The notes below the pieces were generated by a model. It saw only the letters and a list, made by a program, of their open reading frames with translations, did not search any database and was not told the DNA's origin. Shown here piece after piece: positions 59,993 through 64,000 of a stretch of 64,000 bases of DNA (positions are counted from its first letter, which is position 1; each line of letters opens with the position of its first letter). The position numbers and the translations under genes were made by a program. The DNA comes from Flavobacterium daejeonense DSM 17708 (GTDB lineage: Bacteria; Bacteroidota; Bacteroidia; Flavobacteriales; Flavobacteriaceae). Where the stretch lies: the NCBI RefSeq assembly GCF_000425425.1, contig NZ_AUDK01000013.1, forward strand, positions 62,001-126,000. The letters are read 5' to 3'.

Positions 59993-61648
59993 ATGACACC
60001 TTTAAAACGATTTTATAATTTACTTAAATTAGAAAAGCGTGACGTATATCAGATTATTTTTTACGCTGCTTTTGCTGGTTTGGTGAATCTTTCTTTGCCT
60101 TTAGGAATTCAGGCGATTATTAATTTTATTCAAAGCGGGCAGCTTAGTGTGTCCTGGATTGTTCTGGTGATTCTGGTAACTATCGGAGTGGGATTTGGGG
60201 GCGTTTTGACGATTTTGCAATTGCGAATTGTAGAAAATCTGCAACAACGGATTTTTGTGCGTTCTTCATTTGAGTTTGCTTACCGAATGCCGCTGATTAA
60301 GTTTAAAGAATTGTATTCGGAATATCCTCCTGAAAAAGCCAATCGCTTTTTTGATACTTTGATGGTGCAAAAAGGAACCGCTAAACTTTTATTGGATTTT
60401 TGTACCGCTTTTCTTCAGGTTGGTTTAGGAATCATATTATTGGTTTTGTATCATTCCTTTTTTATGGTGATTGGACTTCTTTTTGCGGGTATTTTATATG
60501 TGATTTTTAAATTTTCTTATAAAGACGGTCTGGAAACGAGTTTGAGTGAGTCAAAATTTAAGTATAAAATCGCGGCTTGGATTCAGGAAATTGCCCGCAA
60601 CCGTGAAAGTTTTAGAAAAAAGAGAGCTTTCGAATATGCTTTGGATCGAAATGATGCTTATGTGAGTAAGTATATTGATTTTCGTGAAAAACATTTCAAG
60701 GTAATGCGAAAACAATATGTCCAATTGGTTGTTTTTAAAGTTATTGTTACGGCGGCTTTATTGTCAATTGGTGGTTTTTTGGTAATTCATCATAAAATGA
60801 ATATCGGGCAGTTTGTAGCAGCAGAAATTGTTATCGTGTTATTGATTAATTCGGTTGAAAAAATCATTTTTGGTCTTGAAGCTTTTTATGATGTTTTGAC
60901 TTCATTAGAAAAAATTGGTCAGGTTACGGATATGGAAATGATGTCTATTCCTCAAACTTCAGATATTAATAAAACAGGACTAACTATTGAAACCGATAGT
61001 GTTATTTATAATTATCCAAAACATAATAAAAAATCTCTGAAGAATATTAATTTAAAAATAACTCAGGGTGAAAAAATTTTGTTGCAGGGAACAAACGGGG
61101 CCGGAAAAAGTACTTTGTTGCGTTTGCTTTCGGGATTGTTAGAGCCGGAAAGTGGGGCGATGTATGTGACGGATAATTATATGAACAGGCTCGATGAAGA
61201 TGCTTATAGAGCTCAGTCGGGGACTGTTTTAAAAAGTGATACACTTTTTGCCGGAACCATTAGAGAAAATATTGTTTTTGAAAATGAAACTATTGATAAT
61301 GATGAGCTGAAATGGGCTTTGGATAATGTGTTCCTGACGCCTTTTATTAAAACTTTTTCAGACGGACTTGAAAATCAAATTCATCCGGATGGTAGTGAAC
61401 TTTCTGATTCTGATATGCAGAAAATTCTTTTGGCAAGAAGTATTGTACATAAGCCGAATGTCTTGTTTTTAGAAGATCCTGTTGATAAAATGGATCGGGA
61501 AACGGCGGCTAAAATTGTTAACTTTTTATTTTCTAAAGATAATAATTGGACGGTAGTGGTAACTTCTAAAAATGAAATTTGGAAGGATAAATGCGAAAGG
61601 GTAATAACGATTGATGATGGGAAAATTATAACTGATATTAAAAAATAA
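59993..61648 (+). CDS. ABC transporter permease/ATPase of a type I secretion-like operon, degenerate ATPase domain
   Basis: 551 residues. Transmembrane domain (1-300, about 6 helices; no N-terminal C39 peptidase) and nucleotide-binding domain (about 330-551). Walker A 'GTNGAGKST' (366-374) is intact, but the signature is 'LSDSD' (470-474) instead of LSGGQ, Walker B reads 'VLFLED' (490-495), so the DE pair is swapped, and the switch histidine is absent ('VVVTSKN'). Ends 2 bases before the HlyD start. Likely the inner-membrane part of an export system. Confidence 0.85.
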   Translation: MTPLKRFYNLLKLEKRDVYQIIFYAAFAGLVNLSLPLGIQAIINFIQSGQLSVSWIVLVILVTIGVGFGGVLTILQLRIVENLQQRIFVRSSFEFAYRMPLIKFKELYSEYPPEKANRFFDTLMVQKGTAKLLLDFCTAFLQVGLGIILLVLYHSFFMVIGLLFAGILYVIFKFSYKDGLETSLSESKFKYKIAAWIQEIARNRESFRKKRAFEYALDRNDAYVSKYIDFREKHFKVMRKQYVQLVVFKVIVTAALLSIGGFLVIHHKMNIGQFVAAEIVIVLLINSVEKIIFGLEAFYDVLTSLEKIGQVTDMEMMSIPQTSDINKTGLTIETDSVIYNYPKHNKKSLKNINLKITQGEKILLQGTNGAGKSTLLRLLSGLLEPESGAMYVTDNYMNRLDEDAYRAQSGTVLKSDTLFAGTIRENIVFENETIDNDELKWALDNVFLTPFIKTFSDGLENQIHPDGSELSDSDMQKILLARSIVHKPNVLFLEDPVDKMDRETAAKIVNFLFSKDNNWTVVVTSKNEIWKDKCERVITIDDGKIITDIKK

Positions 61649-61650
61649 TT

Positions 61651-63003
61651 ATGCTTAATATATCTAAAAATAATGATGTGCTGATTACTCCGGGGAGATT
61701 TAAATCTATAAATAGTGTAGCTCGTAAACCGCATTATAAATTTTTAAATATGGTGGTTATTGGTTTTTTACTGTTTGGAGTTTTTTGTCTTTTTCTTCCA
61801 TGGACACAAAATATTTCTGGAAGTGGTTCGGTTACGACTTTAAAACCGGATCAGAGACCGCAAACAGTTCATAATACAATTGCCGGAAAAATTGAAAAAT
61901 GGTATGTTCAGGAAGGAGATTATGTGAAAAAAGGAGATACCATTCTTTTTATTTCAGAAGTAAAAGAAGATTATTTAGATCCAAATTTGGTTGAGAATAC
62001 CAAGCAACAGGTGGATGCTAAAAAAATGGCTTTAGAATCTTACGGAGATAAAGTGAATTCTCTGGATGTTCAGGTAGAATCTCTTATTGCCGAAAGACAA
62101 CTGAAATTACAACAGGCTGAAAATAAAATTAAGCAATCGCTTTTGAAGATTAAAAGTGATAGTATGGATCTTGAGGCTATAAAAACACAGTTAAAAATTG
62201 CTCAAACGCAATATAATCGTTCTACGGCTTTGAATAAAGAGGGTTTGAAACCCTTGACTGATGTTGAGCAAAAAAGATTAAAACTTCAGGAATCAGAAGC
62301 ATATCTTGTTACGCAGCAGAATAAACTTTTAAGTAGTAAAAATGAATTGATTAATGCCCGGGTTGAAATTAATAGGATTAAAGCGGAGTATTCTGAAAAA
62401 ATTTCGAAATCAAGAAGTGATAAGTTTACGGCTTTAAGTACACAATATGATACTGAAGCGCAGGTGAATAAATTACGTAATCAATATTCTAATTATGCTA
62501 TTAGAAGTGGAATGTATTATATCACAGCTCCACAAAGTGGTTATGTAAACAGAGCTTTGTTGGCGGGTATTGGAGAAACAATAAAAGAAGGAACTTCTAT
62601 TGTGAGTATTATGCCGGCAACTTATGATATTGCTGTAGAAACTTATGTAGATCCTATCGATTTGCCTTTAGTGCAGCGAGGAGCTAAGGTAAGAGTTTGG
62701 TTTGATGGTTGGCCAAGGGTTGTTTTTTCAGGTTGGCCGGGATTGTCTTATGGAACTTTTGGAGGTCGTATTGTGGCTATTGAGAATTTTATAAGTTCGA
62801 ATGGAAAATACAGAGTGCTTATTTCTCCTGATGGTAAAGATCATAAATGGCCAAAAGAATTGAGTATTGGAGCAGGTGCGCAAAGTATTGCTTTGTTAAA
62901 AACGGTTCCGGTTTGGTATGAAATATGGCGAAATTTAAATGGTTTTCCGCCAAATTATTATAAGTCAGATGAAAAAGATGCAAATGCAAAAGAGAAAAAA
63001 TAA
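61651..63003 (+). CDS. HlyD-family membrane fusion (periplasmic adaptor) protein
   Basis: 450 residues. One N-terminal membrane segment ('VIGFLLFGVFCLFLPW', about 32-50), a lipoyl-like half ('NTIAGKIEKWYVQEGDYVKK'), a long coiled-coil hairpin (about 105-265), the second lipoyl-like half ('YITAPQSGYVNRALLAGIGE'), and a beta-barrel region. Connects the ABC protein with the TolC-like outer-membrane protein. Starts directly after the ABC gene and overlaps the TolC gene. Confidence 0.93.
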   Translation: MLNISKNNDVLITPGRFKSINSVARKPHYKFLNMVVIGFLLFGVFCLFLPWTQNISGSGSVTTLKPDQRPQTVHNTIAGKIEKWYVQEGDYVKKGDTILFISEVKEDYLDPNLVENTKQQVDAKKMALESYGDKVNSLDVQVESLIAERQLKLQQAENKIKQSLLKIKSDSMDLEAIKTQLKIAQTQYNRSTALNKEGLKPLTDVEQKRLKLQESEAYLVTQQNKLLSSKNELINARVEINRIKAEYSEKISKSRSDKFTALSTQYDTEAQVNKLRNQYSNYAIRSGMYYITAPQSGYVNRALLAGIGETIKEGTSIVSIMPATYDIAVETYVDPIDLPLVQRGAKVRVWFDGWPRVVFSGWPGLSYGTFGGRIVAIENFISSNGKYRVLISPDGKDHKWPKELSIGAGAQSIALLKTVPVWYEIWRNLNGFPPNYYKSDEKDANAKEKK

Positions 63004-64000
63004 ATTGAAAGCTATTCTGCAATGGTTGTTTGTTTTTTTGCTGTTTCATAATTCTGTAATTTACAGTCAGGACTTTAATAAAGAAGTTTTGAGTTACAGT
63101 GAGTTTTTAGGTTATGTGAAAAAATACCATCCGTTAGTAAAACAGGCAAATCTTCAAATTAGTAATGCTGAGGCAGCTTTAATGGTTGCACGAGGAGGAT
63201 TTGATCCTAAAATTGAAGTAGATTATAATACCAAAGAATTTAAAGGAACCGAATATTATTCGTTATTAAATAGTAGTTTTAAAATTCCCACCTGGTATGG
63301 AATCGAAGTCAAAGCTGGTTTTGATCAGGCTGACGGAACATATTATAATCCACAGAATAAAACTCCCGATGCGGGATTAACGTCAGTCGGGTTGAATATG
63401 GCTTTAGGCCAGGGATTGTTTATTAATCAACGAATGGCTGATGTGAGAGAGGCTAAATTACAATTGAAATTGAGTGATGCACAACGAAAGCTCATTGCGA
63501 TTGAAGTATTGTACAAAGCAAGTGAGGCTTATTTTGAATGGAGAAAAAGTTTTAACGAAGCTGAATTGTACAGTAAGTATTTAGGTTTTGCTTCTACACG
63601 TTTTGAAGGAGTAAAGAAACTGATAGAATTAGGAGATTATCCGGCAATAGATAGCGTGGAAACTGGAATTACTGTTCGAAACAGACAGTTGAATCTGGAA
63701 AATGGGAAATTGAAGTTAGCGAAAGCAAAATTATACCTGTCTAATTATTTATGGATTGAAAATGTTCCGGTAGAGTTGGGGGATTTTGTTAGACCGGAAG
63801 AGAATTTAATAGAAACTCTGGAGGAAACACTTAAAACGGACGAAATGATGCTGGTGTTTGAGAGTTTAGAATCGCATCCTAAAATTCAGGCTTTGGAGAC
63901 CAAAAAATCAATGTTGGAAGTAGGGAGGCAATTAAAAGCAAATGCCTTGCTGCCTAAAATAAATGTTGGTTATAATTTTATTGCAAAACCGCTTTCTTTG
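62978..64000 (+). CDS. TolC-family outer-membrane efflux protein (cut by window edge)
   Basis: The first 341 codons; the frame stays open to base 64000. ATG at 62978 (or 62984) overlaps the end of HlyD by 26 (or 20) bases. Signal peptide about 10-33 ('AILQWLFVFLLFHNSVIYSQ'). TolC repeats visible as 'LSYSEFLGYVKKYHPLVKQA', 'ISNAEAALMVARGGFDPKIE' and 'LAKAKLYLSNYLWIEN'. It would form the exit duct of the ABC-HlyD complex. The operon has no recognisable dedicated substrate gene in the window. Confidence 0.93.
   Translation, partial: MQMQKRKNKLKAILQWLFVFLLFHNSVIYSQDFNKEVLSYSEFLGYVKKYHPLVKQANLQISNAEAALMVARGGFDPKIEVDYNTKEFKGTEYYSLLNSSFKIPTWYGIEVKAGFDQADGTYYNPQNKTPDAGLTSVGLNMALGQGLFINQRMADVREAKLQLKLSDAQRKLIAIEVLYKASEAYFEWRKSFNEAELYSKYLGFASTRFEGVKKLIELGDYPAIDSVETGITVRNRQLNLENGKLKLAKAKLYLSNYLWIENVPVELGDFVRPEENLIETLEETLKTDEMMLVFESLESHPKIQALETKKSMLEVGRQLKANALLPKINVGYNFIAKPLSL

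Overview
The window is chromosomal DNA of a flavobacterium (Bacteroidota, most likely genus Flavobacterium). The evidence is AT-rich DNA, start codons without Shine-Dalgarno sequences, repeated matches to the Bacteroidota promoter (TTG/TTTG, about 19 bases, TAnnTTTG), and lineage-typical genes: LytTR two-component pair, DUF4251, DUF4295, DUF721, BshC, LETM1-related protein, FadL/OmpP1-type barrel, and the gene order rpmB-rpmG-DUF4295-ftsY. It is mostly ordinary core genome. No prophage, integron, CRISPR array, restriction system or recognisable defence island was seen. Layout: 1-2.7 kb holds the uvrA start, an ECF sigma factor with a 47-residue partner ORF, endonuclease III and the peroxiredoxin Bcp. 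2.9-5.5 kb is a LytS/LytTR two-component pair. 5.7-11.1 kb holds a conserved unknown protein, a TTG-initiated metallo-beta-lactamase-fold enzyme, a transposase remnant, ilvE and mnmD. 11.2-12.8 kb has two small paralogous ORFs and oxyR. 13.0-18.9 kb carries a SulP anion transporter with a beta-carbonic anhydrase, a LETM1-related protein, a lipoprotein Cu/Zn superoxide dismutase and small conserved proteins. || 19-28.1 kb is a fatty-acid degradation block on the minus strand: MarR regulator, FadB-type bifunctional enzyme, thiolase, acyl-CoA dehydrogenase, and a separate acyl-CoA synthetase. Two passengers sit inside this operon: a REP-associated tyrosine transposase (RAYT) with inverted REP-like repeats, and a four-helix-bundle (S23/Avd-like) ORF framed by a 25-base inverted repeat. 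28.5-34.4 kb holds katG, a second carbonic anhydrase, an ABC-F ATPase and a secreted protein. 34.8-41.8 kb runs mostly on the plus strand: 2-oxoacid dehydrogenase E2 (with an in-frame heptanucleotide tandem repeat), an exonuclease, a FAH-family enzyme, an Hpt protein, cinA, rpmB, rpmG, DUF4295 and ftsY. || 41.9-58.5 kb mixes a serine hydrolase, DUF721, ndk, bshC, an MHS-type transporter, a radical SAM protein, a porin-like barrel, the rimO operon, a FadL/OmpP1-type barrel with a W/N/G/Y-rich lipoprotein, and proS. Three tandem tRNA-Glu genes and rpsT follow. The window ends in a type I secretion-like operon (small membrane protein, ABC ATPase with a degenerate nucleotide-binding domain, HlyD, TolC cut by the window edge). 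|| Physiologically the window combines peroxide defence (OxyR, KatG, Bcp, SodC, BshC), bicarbonate handling (SulP plus two carbonic anhydrases) and beta-oxidation. The unusual material is mostly in the small DNA: palindromic and REP-like repeats, a possible structured element at 43.1 kb, and the two passenger cassettes in the beta-oxidation operon.
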